A stretch of DNA of 51,397 nt from an uncultured Prolixibacteraceae bacterium (GCA_913063265.1 CAJXZG010000028.1:1-51397), one strand, 5' to 3'. Counted from the first letter of the stretch, positions 11,279 to 19,710 are shown. Made by a program: numbers and translations. The notes: generated from the sequence alone by a model not told the origin.

Positions 11279-12313
11279 TTAAATTTTGTTTTCAAAATCT
11301 TTCGACAAATTCTCAATTTCTTCAATTGTTGGTTCTCCGGAAAAGACTGCTAATCTGTATCGAAAAATCGCCTTTTCACCTTTTTCAATCGAGAAGTTCA
11401 TTGTATTCTCTCCTTTTGAAAATACTTCCTGTCCAAGTGTATTGGCTGCAAAAAGTCCATATCCTCGGGCATGCCAATAAGTTGGATATCCTGCATTCCC
11501 CGGATGATCGAATATTACAATGGCTACTTTTTCTCCGTTTATAATTCCAAAAAGTTTCATCCATTTTGCACGCGTTCCCCATACTTCGCCTCCACTAATT
11601 CCTTCACTGTTCAAATAATTACCATTTGCAATATTATCTGTCGATGCCTCAACCTCGGTTATATTTCCATGAGAATCTGTTAGTTTTACTTTTCCTGTTG
11701 CCGGAAGTTCCAATTCACGTGTTACTCTAATCGCAAACATCCCTTCCTTGTTATCTTTTAAATTTACTTTTCCGTTTTCAGCTTTCAAGGTGGTTGTTCT
11801 GTCTATAATTCTGGTTTTTCCTTTTATTGAAAAGGTAAACTCCGTTGTTTCATGCAGTAACTGATTTCCTCGATTATCCTTCCAAAGAGCTGTTGCTAAC
11901 AGAGTTGCTTTCCCCTTCTCTGATTCTTTACTTATTATCGATTCATGAACTATTGTACCATAGTTTGCCGCCTTTTCTTCAGGAATTGCTTCTGAATTAT
12001 TCCAGAAATCAAGGCCGTTAACATCACCATAATTGAGCCAAATCCCAATATGATGAGGATGGTCAGACCTCTCGCCTGCCTTATTTTTAAGTGGGTATTG
12101 CCGTGTTAGCTCATTCCCGCCCTCAGAAATTACAGGCCATAACACAGGTTTTTTAATGTTGTCGGGATAGATATAAGATGTAAAAAGTTTACCGCCAATT
12201 AAAACATCCACCTTTTTTTCTTCTGCCTTCGTTATCAATTCAATTCTATGTTGCCCCATCAGAGTGGATATTCCAAAAAATATAAAAAAGAAAAAGGAAA
12301 TTAGTTTAATCAT
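11279..12313 (-). CDS. DUF6807 (PmoA-family) secreted protein
   Basis: 344 residues with an N-terminal signal peptide (ISFFFFIFFGISTLMGQ). The motif RSDHPHHIGIWLNYGDVNGLDF and the downstream beta-rich body match the family annotated DUF6807 or PmoA in Bacteroidota and Planctomycetes. Despite the name there is no link to methane oxidation. These genes usually lie among carbohydrate-use genes, and here the uronate operon is 1.1 kb away, but a terminator and an opposite-strand gene separate them, so co-regulation is only inferred. Catalytic function is unknown; the paired His residues could bind metal. Confidence 0.82.
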   Translation of the reverse strand: MIKLISFFFFIFFGISTLMGQHRIELITKAEEKKVDVLIGGKLFTSYIYPDNIKKPVLWPVISEGGNELTRQYPLKNKAGERSDHPHHIGIWLNYGDVNGLDFWNNSEAIPEEKAANYGTIVHESIISKESEKGKATLLATALWKDNRGNQLLHETTEFTFSIKGKTRIIDRTTTLKAENGKVNLKDNKEGMFAIRVTRELELPATGKVKLTDSHGNITEVEASTDNIANGNYLNSEGISGGEVWGTRAKWMKLFGIINGEKVAIVIFDHPGNAGYPTYWHARGYGLFAANTLGQEVFSKGENTMNFSIEKGEKAIFRYRLAVFSGEPTIEEIENLSKDFENKI

Positions 12314-12340
12314 AATTTAAGTTGTTTAGAAAGTAGAACT

Positions 12341-12348
12341 CAAAATTA
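12341..12348 (-). promoter_or_regulatory. Candidate -7 box TAATTTTG
   Basis: TAATTTTG on the minus strand matches TAnnTTTG and ends 28 nt before the ATG at 12313. No well-spaced -33 element. Confidence 0.4.
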
Positions 12349-12478
12349 AAAAAAAGGGGCAACTTTTAATCAGCAATGAAAAACATTATCGAATAAGGTT
12401 TATTATAAAGTTTTAGAAGAAGCAAAATAAATACCAAATTCATAGAAATTAAATTTGAACAAACATAAAACCTCAAAC

Positions 12479-12512
12479 GTTTTCGAATTTCAACGAAAAC
12501 ATATTATACTTG
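12479..12512 (+). promoter_or_regulatory. Inverted repeat plus candidate -7 box upstream of 12536
   Basis: A perfect 7-bp inverted repeat, GTTTTCG (12479-12485) and CGAAAAC (12494-12500), lies just before TATACTTG (12505-12512), a one-mismatch fit to TAnnTTTG, 24 nt before the ATG. The repeat sits about where an operator over the spacer/-33 region would be. Regulator unknown. Confidence 0.35.
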
Positions 12513-12535
12513 TAACTCATTTATAAACTAGAAGA

Positions 12536-13360
12536 ATGAAAGTAGCATTTTATTGGATCTTAGCAATTTTAATCACCTTTGCAGCAATTATTTATCAACG
12601 TAAAACAGGACCAACTTACGACAAAAAGGTTGAAGTGACTATCGATAACCAGGTATATAATTTTAAATTGGTCAGAAGCCACGGTGGAACAACAAATGCC
12701 CCCGTTGAACTTGCAGTTGATGATCCGGAAGTTTCAGGTGTTTTATCGTACAGAATGTTTCCTACCAATAACAGCTGGACCAAAGTGGAGATGAAACGTG
12801 AAAATGAAATTCTTTCCGGCGAACTTCCAAATTTGCCTCCAGCAGGAAAATACGAATACAAAATATCGCTTTTAAAAGACGGTAAAAATTACGAGTTAAC
12901 TGACGAGGCTGTGGTCATTAGATTTAAAGGAGATGTTCCCGATGGAGTTTTAATTCCTCATATTTTCTTTATGTTTTTTGCCATGTTTCTGGGAAATGTT
13001 GCCGGTATAATGGCAATTTTCAAACATAAAAATCATCAAATCTATACTACCATTACTGTAATCGCATTATTTATTGGTGGAATGATTTTAGGCCCCATTG
13101 TTCAGAATTATGCCTTTGGAGAATATTGGGCAGGTGTTCCGTTTGCATGGGATTTAACCGATAATAAAACACTTGTATCCTTTATCTTTTGGGTTCTTGC
13201 ATTTTTTATGAATCGCAAGAAGGAAAGACCGGTTTATACGATTACTGCTTCGGTAGTAATGTTGTTGGTTTATTGTATTCCACACAGTATGCATGGTTCA
13301 CAATTAGATCCGGAAACAGGAGAAATTATTCAAGGCTGGATAAAGCTTTATTTGTTCTAA
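12536..13360 (+). CDS. Conserved membrane protein with extracytoplasmic beta domain
   Basis: 274 residues. One N-terminal helix (about 3-21) is followed by a soluble region (about 25-135) predicted as a beta sandwich, with GGTTNAPVELAV ... LPNLPPAGKYEYKISL, reminiscent of FixH/YtkA-like domains but not certain. Then come about four membrane helices (IPHIFFMFFAMFLGNVAGI, TVIALFIGGMILGPIV, LVSFIFWVLAFFM, SVVMLLVYCIPHSM). I do not recognise a named family. It stands alone: divergent from the DUF6807 gene and convergent with the DUF4861 gene across a bidirectional terminator. Confidence 0.75.
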   Translation: MKVAFYWILAILITFAAIIYQRKTGPTYDKKVEVTIDNQVYNFKLVRSHGGTTNAPVELAVDDPEVSGVLSYRMFPTNNSWTKVEMKRENEILSGELPNLPPAGKYEYKISLLKDGKNYELTDEAVVIRFKGDVPDGVLIPHIFFMFFAMFLGNVAGIMAIFKHKNHQIYTTITVIALFIGGMILGPIVQNYAFGEYWAGVPFAWDLTDNKTLVSFIFWVLAFFMNRKKERPVYTITASVVMLLVYCIPHSMHGSQLDPETGEIIQGWIKLYLF

Positions 13361-13383
13361 AGAAAGCGATTTGTATAAAATAT

Positions 13384-13430
13384 AGAACCGTTCTGTTTAT
13401 ATTTTAACACATACAGAACGGTTCTTTCGT
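13384..13430. terminator. Bidirectional terminator between convergent genes
   Basis: AGAACCGTTCTGT (13384-13396) and ACAGAACGGTTCT (13413-13425) are perfect inverted arms of 13 bp around a 16-nt loop. T-rich sequence follows on + (TTCGTTTTATT) and A/T-rich sequence on the other side. It can end both the 12536 gene and the uronate operon. Confidence 0.85.
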
Positions 13431-13445
13431 TTTATTCAATTGAGC

Positions 13446-14705
13446 CTAATTAATCACCAATGGCGTAGATAATTTTTCTGCCTCCTCGGAGATATATTTT
13501 CTAAAACCTTCTTGAGTTTTCCACTGGTCATTATCCAATCCCCAAACCGAAAAGAAATAATGTTTTGAAGGGACACCACTTTCACATTCTCTTCCTACAT
13601 AATAGGTTTCAGAAATAATATTGCTAAAACTTTTCTCAGGAACAGTTTTGTAACCCAGTTTAAAAAAATTAATATCAGTCGTTCTCCCGATTTTTCCAAG
13701 GTCGGAAGTTGGCACAATTGCAGCCATACCTAACTCATCTTTGTTTAAAGACTGAACCCCATGTGTTCCGATACAAGTAAAATCGCCTGCCTCAAATTTA
13801 AATGGCTCTTCTTTTAAATGACTGGTAACTATTCCGGTAACAATTTGGTCTCCTTCAGAACATCCGGTAAAAGTTACATCCGATTCAAACCAGTATTTGC
13901 CTGGATAAATTGAGATCCTTTCAACTGCTTCCAGCATTTCGCCATCTATATTCCAGCCTGAATACCTCAATTCAAAAACAGAACGAACCGGGCCTTCAAC
14001 AATTTTCTGATATTCATAAACATCGGTCGAACCTAATCTGAAAAGAGAATCGTTTTTGAGTATTGCCAAACCACCTGAGCCCATTGAACTTCCGCAATGC
14101 AAGACATCCATTCCCCAATCATTCAGGTCATGATAATTACCCATTTCCGGAGTGTGTAATTTATCCAGAATCAATTCGGGTTTTAGCTTGCCAAACAGGT
14201 CTTTTACATTACGACAATCAAAATAGTTTCGGAATCCGATTTTATCGTTTTCCCAATTTACACTTTCGGCCTGAGCGATTACTTCAAAACCATCGTTGCA
14301 TGGAAGTGCCCTGTACGAATCCACTTCCTTGTAAGTATGATCGTCCTGAATAATACCAAGACGCAAATTGGTCCGTTTTTCAAATTCAGGATATTTTTCT
14401 TTTTCAACAAAATCAATTTCAATTTTTTTGGTTTCCCCGGCTGCAAAATCTGCAATAAAAACGGCTTCATCCCAATTCCCATCTCCATTTAAATCGTCAA
14501 GTTGGTTTGCCAGAATTTTATCGTCTGCTTTAAAAACAGGAAGTAAACCTTCTTCCATGGTCACTTTTTCAGAAAGTTGATCTTTACTCAGAATGATAAC
14601 TTCATCAGCTCTTTCAACATCCATCGGATTTGATATCGTTAAACCGGCTTCATGCGAACAGGAAAAAAGAAGGATAGAAATCAGTAAAGCAAATATTGTT
14701 CTCAT
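13446..14705 (-). CDS. DUF4861-family lipoprotein of the uronate operon
   Basis: 419 residues; a lipoprotein signal peptide ends LLFSC with the lipid-bearing Cys at residue 16. The body (DLNGDGNWDEAVFIADF ... YHDLNDWGMDVLHCGSSMGSGG ... YPGKYWFESDVTF) matches the DUF4861 family, often found in pectin or uronate loci of Bacteroidota. Its ATG is 1 bp after the kduD stop, so translation is probably coupled to kduD. Function is unknown; location (envelope) and operon suggest handling of a uronic-acid oligosaccharide or a sugar-ring rearrangement, by inference only. Confidence 0.82.
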   Translation of the reverse strand: MRTIFALLISILLFSCSHEAGLTISNPMDVERADEVIILSKDQLSEKVTMEEGLLPVFKADDKILANQLDDLNGDGNWDEAVFIADFAAGETKKIEIDFVEKEKYPEFEKRTNLRLGIIQDDHTYKEVDSYRALPCNDGFEVIAQAESVNWENDKIGFRNYFDCRNVKDLFGKLKPELILDKLHTPEMGNYHDLNDWGMDVLHCGSSMGSGGLAILKNDSLFRLGSTDVYEYQKIVEGPVRSVFELRYSGWNIDGEMLEAVERISIYPGKYWFESDVTFTGCSEGDQIVTGIVTSHLKEEPFKFEAGDFTCIGTHGVQSLNKDELGMAAIVPTSDLGKIGRTTDINFFKLGYKTVPEKSFSNIISETYYVGRECESGVPSKHYFFSVWGLDNDQWKTQEGFRKYISEEAEKLSTPLVIN

Positions 14706-14706
14706 A

Positions 14707-15510
14707 TTATTCAGGAATTTCGTTTTCTCCTTTTACATAACCAAAATTGGCCAGAATACCACCATCAACATAAAGTACGTGGCCATTCACAAAATCACTG
14801 GCTTTTGATGCCAAAAAGAGCGCTGCATTTCCAACATCTTCGGGTTCTCCCCAACGGTTTGCAGGTGTACGTGTCATTACCAAATCGTTAAAAGGGTGAT
14901 TGCCTTCTCGTATCGCAGCCGTCTGAGAAGTTGCAATGTAACCCGGCCCAATACCATTAATCTGGATATTATATTTGGCCCATTCGCAGGTCATGTTTGC
15001 GGTAAGCAATTTTAATCCACCCTTTGCTGATGCATAGGCAGAAACTGAATTTCGACCGTAAACGCTCATCATTGAGCACATATTTATAATTTTTCCAGAC
15101 CTTTTTGAAATCATCTTTGGTGCTATTCGTTTTGCAACAATCAGCGGCGCAACCAAATCTACATCAATCACTTGTTTGTAGTCTGCAACAGCCATATCTA
15201 AAATTGGAATTCGTTTTATAATTCCCGCGTTGTTTACCAGAATATCAACATCTCCTACTTCCTTTTCAATTTTTGAAATACCACGATCCACATCCTCTTC
15301 ACTGGTAACATTGAAATTTAAAGTATACACTTCGATTCCTGATTTTTTATACTCCTCCTTACACTCTTCTAACTTTTCATCCGAAATATCATTAACGCAT
15401 ATTTTTGCTCCTGCCTGTCCAAGTACCTTTCCAATTGCCATGCCTATACCATGCGTTCCTCCTGTAATTAAAGCAACTTTTCCTTTAAGGTTAAATAATT
15501 CCTGTATCAT
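14707..15510 (-). CDS. kduD: 2-dehydro-3-deoxy-D-gluconate 5-dehydrogenase (SDR)
   Basis: 267 residues, a classical short-chain dehydrogenase. It shows the Rossmann motif TGGTHGIG (16-23), NNAG near residue 93, Ser146 and the catalytic pair Tyr159-x3-Lys163 in SAYASAKGG. KduD interconverts 2,5-diketo-3-deoxygluconate and 2-keto-3-deoxygluconate with NAD(H), the step after KduI in unsaturated-uronate breakdown. Assignment to KduD rather than another SDR rests on its close similarity in motif spacing plus its place 37 bp after kduI. Confidence 0.92.
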   Translation of the reverse strand: MIQELFNLKGKVALITGGTHGIGMAIGKVLGQAGAKICVNDISDEKLEECKEEYKKSGIEVYTLNFNVTSEEDVDRGISKIEKEVGDVDILVNNAGIIKRIPILDMAVADYKQVIDVDLVAPLIVAKRIAPKMISKRSGKIINMCSMMSVYGRNSVSAYASAKGGLKLLTANMTCEWAKYNIQINGIGPGYIATSQTAAIREGNHPFNDLVMTRTPANRWGEPEDVGNAALFLASKASDFVNGHVLYVDGGILANFGYVKGENEIPE

Positions 15511-15547
15511 GTTTTATATATGTTTTGGTTGATGAAAAATAATTTTG

Positions 15548-16390
15548 CTATCTCAGTTCTGTTGGTGCAATAGCATCCATATCTGTATAATCCAGGTTTT
15601 CACCAGCCATTCCCCAGATAAAGATATAATTGCTTGTTCCTGCCGCTGAGTGTATCGACCAGTTGGGTGAGATTACTGCCTGTTCGTTTTGCATCCAGAT
15701 ATGCCGGGTTTCCTGCGGTTGCCCCATAAAATGACAAACAGATTGTCCTTCAGGAACATTAAAATAGAAATATACTTCATTTCTTCTGCTATGTAAATGC
15801 GGTGGCATAGTATTCCACACACTTCCCGGTTTCAACTCGGTCATACCCATTTGCAACTGGCAGGTTTCAACCACACCATTAATTAATAACTGATTAATAT
15901 CCCGTTCATTAGATGTTTCCAGCGAACCCAGATGTAGTACATTGGCATCCTGCATGGTTACATGTTTCACAGGATACTCCTTATGTGCCGGTGCTGAATT
16001 GATATAATAATGTGCCGGATTGTTTTTGTCATCCGACTTAAAAACTACTTCTTTACTTCCTTTTCCGATATAAATGGCATCTTTAAAGTTCATTTTGTAT
16101 TCTGTGCCATCAACAACAATTGAACCTGAACCGGCTACATTTATAACTCCTACTTCGCGTCTCTCACAAAAATAATCAGCTTTTAAAGGTTCTATGGTTT
16201 CTAGTTTTAAATCATCTTTTAATGGAACTGCTCCCCCAACTATATATCTTTCGATAATAGAATAAACCATGCGAATTTTTCCGGGATCCATCAGTTTTTC
16301 TACAAGGAATTCTTTTCTTATCCTTTCAGTATCGTATTTCTTAAAATCTTCAGGATGGTAATTGTACCTCTCTTCGTAAATGGTAGCCAT
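15548..16390 (-). CDS. kduI: 5-dehydro-4-deoxy-D-glucuronate isomerase
   Basis: 280 residues, the normal size for KduI. The metal site is complete: His198, His200, Glu205 ([15 protein letters not shown]) and His247 ([11 protein letters not shown]), each offset by two from the E. coli zinc ligands. It converts the 4-deoxy-uronate released by pectin or glycosaminoglycan lyases to 2,5-diketo-3-deoxygluconate in the cytoplasm. It is the first gene of the kduI-kduD-DUF4861 operon and divergent from a LacI regulator with a palindromic site between them, so induction by a uronate intermediate is likely. Confidence 0.96.
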   Translation of the reverse strand: MATIYEERYNYHPEDFKKYDTERIRKEFLVEKLMDPGKIRMVYSIIERYIVGGAVPLKDDLKLETIEPLKADYFCERREVGVINVAGSGSIVVDGTEYKMNFKDAIYIGKGSKEVVFKSDDKNNPAHYYINSAPAHKEYPVKHVTMQDANVLHLGSLETSNERDINQLLINGVVETCQLQMGMTELKPGSVWNTMPPHLHSRRNEVYFYFNVPEGQSVCHFMGQPQETRHIWMQNEQAVISPNWSIHSAAGTSNYIFIWGMAGENLDYTDMDAIAPTELR

Positions 16391-16482
16391 AATTTTCTAT
16401 TTTAAAGTTTACTATTTTCTATTTTCGTACAGATTAACTACTGTATAAAAGATAACACAAAAATAAAAAGTTTTTAACCAAG

Positions 16483-16523
16483 ATGCAATCGATTGCATAA
16501 ATAAATAATAATAATTAATTTCG
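16483..16523. promoter_or_regulatory. LacI-type operator overlapping the lacI-like promoter
   Basis: ATGCAATCGATTGCAT (16483-16498) is a perfect 16-bp palindrome with the central CG typical of LacI-family operators. On + its right arm contains TTG (16493-16495), 20 nt before TAATTTCG (16516-16523), a one-mismatch -7 box for the regulator gene. On - the palindrome lies just upstream of any kduI promoter (weak TATCTTTT at 16454-16447). The arrangement predicts autoregulation and control of kduI. Confidence 0.75.
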
Positions 16524-16540
16524 AAGTAAAAAATAAGAAG

Positions 16541-17569
16541 ATGGGAAATCAAAGTGAAATAACCATTCATGATATAGCAAAGAAATTAAATATCTCGGCA
16601 TCAACAGTCTCCAGAGCATTAAAAGATAATCCGATTATTAGCGAGGCAACAAGAAAACGTATAAAAAAAGCTGCTGAAGAAATGGGATACCGGCCAAATA
16701 TAATGGCGGCCAATTTCAGAACTAAAAGAACAAATACCATAGGTGTAATTGTTCCGTTAATAAACCGGCATTTTTTCTCATCGGTAATTAGCGGAATAGA
16801 GGAAGTTGCTTACGACCAGGGATTTACTGTAACTATTTCACAGTCGAATGACAATCTTGAAAAAGAGCAAAAAATAGCCTATACCCTGTTCTCGAATCGT
16901 GTTGATGGTGTAATTTTATCAATCGGAATGGAGACAAAAGAAATTGATCACCTTCAACTTTTTGCTAACCGCAAGGTACCAATGGTTTTTTTCGACCGAA
17001 TCGTCGAGGAGATTGAAACCCATAAAATAATTGTAAACGATTTTGAAGGTGCTTACAAAGCAACCCAACATTTGATTGAACAGGGTGCAAGCAGAATAGC
17101 ACATATCGGAGGCCCCTTAAATTTGAAAATTTATGAAAACCGGCAAAAAGGCTATTGTAAAGCATTAAGTGATGCTGGAATAGAAGTCGACAATTCACTT
17201 ATTATCAACGGCAACCTTAGACGTGATGATGGTTATAAAGCAACTAAAAAACTAGTTCTTGCAGAAAACAGGCCGGATGCAATTTTTTGTGCAAACGATA
17301 CAACTGCGTTAAGTGCAATTATTTTCCTGCAGGAAAACGGAATAAAAGTACCGGAGGAAGTAGCAATTGTAGGATTTAGTAATGAACCATTTTCGCAAGT
17401 AGTTACTCCAACTATCAGTACTATTAGACAACCCGGATTTCTGATTGGAAAAAAGGCTGCCGAACTTATTATAAAACAAATAAACAGTAACAAAAAATCA
17501 GTCGTTTACGAAACTATTGTGATGCCAACAGAACTGATTATAAGAGAGTCTTCAAAAAGGAAGAAATAA
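16541..17569 (+). CDS. LacI-family transcriptional regulator of the uronate operon
   Basis: 342 residues. N-terminal HTH and hinge: ITIHDIAKKLNISASTVSRAL (residues 6-26), then KKAAEEMGYRPN. The remainder is the periplasmic-binding-protein-like sensor (TIGVIVPLINRHFF ... GVILSIG ... VPMVFFDR ... AHIGGP ... DAIFCANDTTALSAI ... VAIVGFSNEPFS). It is divergent from kduI with a 150-bp shared region holding the palindrome at 16483-16498. The natural guess is a repressor released by a 2-keto-3-deoxy sugar, as in many pectin regulons; the ligand cannot be read from sequence. Confidence 0.92.
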   Translation: MGNQSEITIHDIAKKLNISASTVSRALKDNPIISEATRKRIKKAAEEMGYRPNIMAANFRTKRTNTIGVIVPLINRHFFSSVISGIEEVAYDQGFTVTISQSNDNLEKEQKIAYTLFSNRVDGVILSIGMETKEIDHLQLFANRKVPMVFFDRIVEEIETHKIIVNDFEGAYKATQHLIEQGASRIAHIGGPLNLKIYENRQKGYCKALSDAGIEVDNSLIINGNLRRDDGYKATKKLVLAENRPDAIFCANDTTALSAIIFLQENGIKVPEEVAIVGFSNEPFSQVVTPTISTIRQPGFLIGKKAAELIIKQINSNKKSVVYETIVMPTELIIRESSKRKK

Positions 17570-17618
17570 TTACTCCGCCCCCAAAAAGAAGTGAACAGCA
17601 AAAAATCTTTCTTTGAAA

Positions 17619-17659
17619 ATAAAAAAGCCCACTTGTTAAAAACAGGCAGGCTTGCAATT
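17619..17659. terminator. Terminator between lacI-like gene and ferredoxin
   Basis: AAGCCCACTTGTT (17625-17637) pairs with AACAGGCAGGCTT (17641-17653): 13-bp stem with two G-U pairs and one mismatch, 3-nt loop. On - it is followed by a run of T (A-run 17619-17626), fitting the ferredoxin; on + GCAATTTTTTA follows, so it may serve both genes. Confidence 0.8.
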
Positions 17660-17674
17660 TTTTATTTAGTCCGA

Positions 17675-17845
17675 TTATTCGTCAATCGAAATACATTCAA
17701 CAGGGCAAACTTCAGCACAAGAACCACAGTCTGTACAAAGTTCAGCATCAATAGTATAGATATCACCCTCTGCAATTGCATCTACCGGACATTCATCAAT
17801 GCATGTTCCACAAGCAATACATTCATCAGAAATTACATATGCCAT
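17675..17845 (-). CDS. 2x[4Fe-4S] ferredoxin, 56 residues
   Basis: A short gene easily missed. The protein begins MAYVISDE and has two complete cluster motifs: C9-x2-C12-x2-C15-x3-C19-P (CIACGTCIDECP) and C37-x2-C40-x2-C43-x3-C47-P (CTDCGSCAEVCP). This is the clostridial-type bacterial ferredoxin, a cytoplasmic low-potential electron carrier. The start is fixed by a perfect promoter 38 nt upstream and the stop TAA by a strong terminator 22 nt downstream, so it is a single-gene transcript. An opposite-strand frame of 114 codons over the same bases shows no protein-like features. Confidence 0.95.
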   Translation of the reverse strand: MAYVISDECIACGTCIDECPVDAIAEGDIYTIDAELCTDCGSCAEVCPVECISIDE

Positions 17846-17882
17846 AATAGCGATTTTTTTAAGTTAAACATTTTTGTTTGGG

Positions 17883-17912
17883 CAAATGTAGCAAGATTAT
17901 ATAAATATCAAA
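17883..17912 (-). promoter_or_regulatory. Consensus promoter of the ferredoxin gene
   Basis: On the minus strand TTTG (17912-17909), 18 nt, then TACATTTG (17890-17883): an exact match to the Bacteroidota -33/-7 consensus, 38 nt before the ATG. Confidence 0.85.
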
Positions 17913-18000
17913 CCACAGTTCCTTTTAAATTCTAAGCCTTTATAATTTTGTAACACATATATGGTTGAAAGATTCTAAACTAAGTGGATATAGATAGAGC

Positions 18001-18027
18001 TTGGTCACATACTTTTTGTTAAATTTG
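18001..18027 (+). promoter_or_regulatory. Promoter of the ZIP transporter gene
   Basis: TTGG at 18001, 16 nt after the TTG, then TAAATTTG (18020-18027), 18 nt before the ATG at 18046. The -7 box is an exact consensus match. Confidence 0.65.
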
Positions 18028-18045
18028 GATACTCAAAATTAATTA

Positions 18046-18870
18046 ATGGAATTATCAAATATCACCTTTGCGTTGCTGTTAACAACCTTTGCCGGATTAT
18101 CTACCGGAATTGGCAGTGCAATTGCTTTTACAGCAAAACGCACCAATACTAAATTACTAACTTTCTCATTGGGTTTTTCGGCAGGAGTAATGATTTATAT
18201 TTCTTTTGTCGAAATTTTTCCTGAAGCAAAACATAGTTTTGTAAATCATTTTGGTGAGTTTCAGGGTAATTTATATACAGTAATTTCATTTTTTGGAGGG
18301 ATGTTGCTTATTGCCCTTATCGATAAATTTATTCCAAATTTTGAAAACCCACACGAAATCCGTACAATAGAATCGATGGACAATACAAAAGAAGCTGCCC
18401 GGTATAACAAACTATACAGGATGGGAATTTTAACAGCTTTAGCTGTAGCTATTCACAATTTTCCTGAAGGAATTGCAACTTTTATGTCGGCAGTAAATAA
18501 TCCTGCAGTTGGTATTGCTATTGCAATAGCAATCGCCATACACAATATTCCGGAAGGGATAGCCGTTTCTGTGCCTATTTATTACGCAACAGGAAGTCGT
18601 AAAAAAGCTTTTGTCTATTCATTTCTTTCGGGCCTGGCTGAGCCCGTTGGTGCCTTTTTAGCCTACCTTGTATTAATGCCCTTTATGAATGCTGAAAATT
18701 CTGAAGTAATATTCGGGACAGTATTGGCAGGTGTAGCAGGAATTATGGTTTTTATTTCACTGGACGAACTTTTGCCAACTGCGGAAGAATATGGTGAACA
18801 CCATATTGCAGTTTACGGACTTATTAGCGGAATGGTGCTTATGGCTGTCAGTTTACTGTTTCTTGTTTAA
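18046..18870 (+). CDS. zupT: ZIP-family divalent metal transporter, ZupT-like
   Basis: 274 residues with about eight membrane helices. The metal-site motifs of the ZIP family are complete: FVEIFPEA in helix 2, HNFPEGIATF in helix 4 and HNIPEGIAVS in helix 5, plus FLSGLAEPVGA. ZupT proteins import zinc and, with lower preference, iron, manganese and cobalt across the inner membrane. The gene has its own promoter and ends 14 bp from the convergent nth. No Zur-like palindrome was seen upstream. Confidence 0.92.
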   Translation: MELSNITFALLLTTFAGLSTGIGSAIAFTAKRTNTKLLTFSLGFSAGVMIYISFVEIFPEAKHSFVNHFGEFQGNLYTVISFFGGMLLIALIDKFIPNFENPHEIRTIESMDNTKEAARYNKLYRMGILTALAVAIHNFPEGIATFMSAVNNPAVGIAIAIAIAIHNIPEGIAVSVPIYYATGSRKKAFVYSFLSGLAEPVGAFLAYLVLMPFMNAENSEVIFGTVLAGVAGIMVFISLDELLPTAEEYGEHHIAVYGLISGMVLMAVSLLFLV

Positions 18871-18884
18871 CAGGTCCTTCGTAA

Positions 18885-19529
18885 TTAATTTTTTGTTTCT
18901 TTCAGGTAGAATCTGCAAACCTCAGTTAATCCGCACTTATTGCACTTTGGCTTTCTTGCCAAACAAACATATCGTCCATGTAAAATTAACCAATGGTGAG
19001 CTTTGGCAACTAATTCCTCCGGGATATATTTAACCAGTTGCATTTCAGTCTGTAAGGGATTTTTAGCGCCGGTGCTTAAACCAAGTCTGGCTGCAACCCT
19101 AAAAACATGGGTATCAACAGCCATTGCAGGTTTATTGTAAACCACCGAAGCTATTACATTGGCTGTTTTTCTGCCAACACCGGGTAATTTTTGTAACTCA
19201 TCGACATCTTCCGGTACTTTTCCTCCAAATAATTCAATAAGTTTTTGCGCCATGCCTACCAGGTGTTTTGATTTATTGTTCGGGTAAGAACAACTTTTTA
19301 TGTAATCAAAAACCTCCGACGGTTCTGCTGCCGCCATTGTTTCCGGATTTGGAAACCGTTTTATTAAATCCGGTGTTATTTGATTAACTCTTTTATCGGT
19401 GCACTGTGCGGATAGTATAACTGCAACTATTAATTCGAACGAATTTTGGTATTCCAATTCAGTTTCAGCAATGGGCATTTCTTTTTGGAAATATTGAATT
19501 ACGTGGTCAAAAAGGTCCTTTTTTCTCAT
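18885..19529 (-). CDS. nth: Endonuclease III, base-excision DNA glycosylase/AP lyase
   Basis: 214 residues, the usual length. The helix-hairpin-helix LPGVGRKTANVI carries the catalytic Lys121, and Asp139 sits in AVDTHVFR, one residue off E. coli numbering. The [4Fe-4S] motif Cys189-x6-Cys196-x2-Cys199-x5-Cys205 is complete. It removes oxidised pyrimidines and nicks AP sites. A TATTTTTG box at 19554-19547 supports the start. Confidence 0.97.
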   Translation of the reverse strand: MRKKDLFDHVIQYFQKEMPIAETELEYQNSFELIVAVILSAQCTDKRVNQITPDLIKRFPNPETMAAAEPSEVFDYIKSCSYPNNKSKHLVGMAQKLIELFGGKVPEDVDELQKLPGVGRKTANVIASVVYNKPAMAVDTHVFRVAARLGLSTGAKNPLQTEMQLVKYIPEELVAKAHHWLILHGRYVCLARKPKCNKCGLTEVCRFYLKETKN

Positions 19530-19546
19530 TAATTATAATTTTTTAA

Positions 19547-19554
19547 CAAAAATA
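19547..19554 (-). promoter_or_regulatory. -7 box TATTTTTG upstream of nth
   Basis: Exact TAnnTTTG match 17 nt before the nth ATG at 19529. No TTTG at the ideal spacing. Confidence 0.5.
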
Positions 19555-19599
19555 ACAGATTAATTTCTCTTTAATGTGTAACAAATTGGCTTTTCAGTT

Positions 19600-19710
19600 G
19601 TCCTATTTAATGCTAGCCGAGGATTATTTCTATCCCCTTTTTCATAGAAATAGTTTTTAAATTAGCAATTAAACAGCATAAAGCCGGAAAGAGTTCCGGC
19701 TTTTTCTTTT
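19600..19710 (+). ncRNA. Possible small RNA ending in an orphan terminator
   Basis: Between divergent nth and the serine hydrolase gene there are two hairpins in tandem on +. The first is TATTTCTAT (19625-19633) with ATAGAAATA (19644-19652). The second, AAGCCGGAA (19681-19689) with TTCCGGCTT (19694-19702), has a 4-nt loop and is followed by TTTTTCTTTT, a strong intrinsic terminator. No coding gene on + runs into it and the next gene's -7 box lies downstream. The 5' end is a guess; no clear promoter was found. Confidence 0.35.
19681..19710 (+). terminator. Strong intrinsic terminator without an upstream + gene
   Basis: Perfect 9-bp GC-rich stem AAGCCGGAA/TTCCGGCTT, AGAG loop, followed by a T-tract. 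Orientation is +. The only neighbours are nth (on -, transcribed away) and the hydrolase gene starting at 19814. Confidence 0.85.

Noticed and set aside
17591..17935. 114-codon frame on + over the ferredoxin gene
   Set aside because: It is the antisense of a clear 2x[4Fe-4S] ferredoxin with its own promoter and terminator; its product has no recognisable domain.
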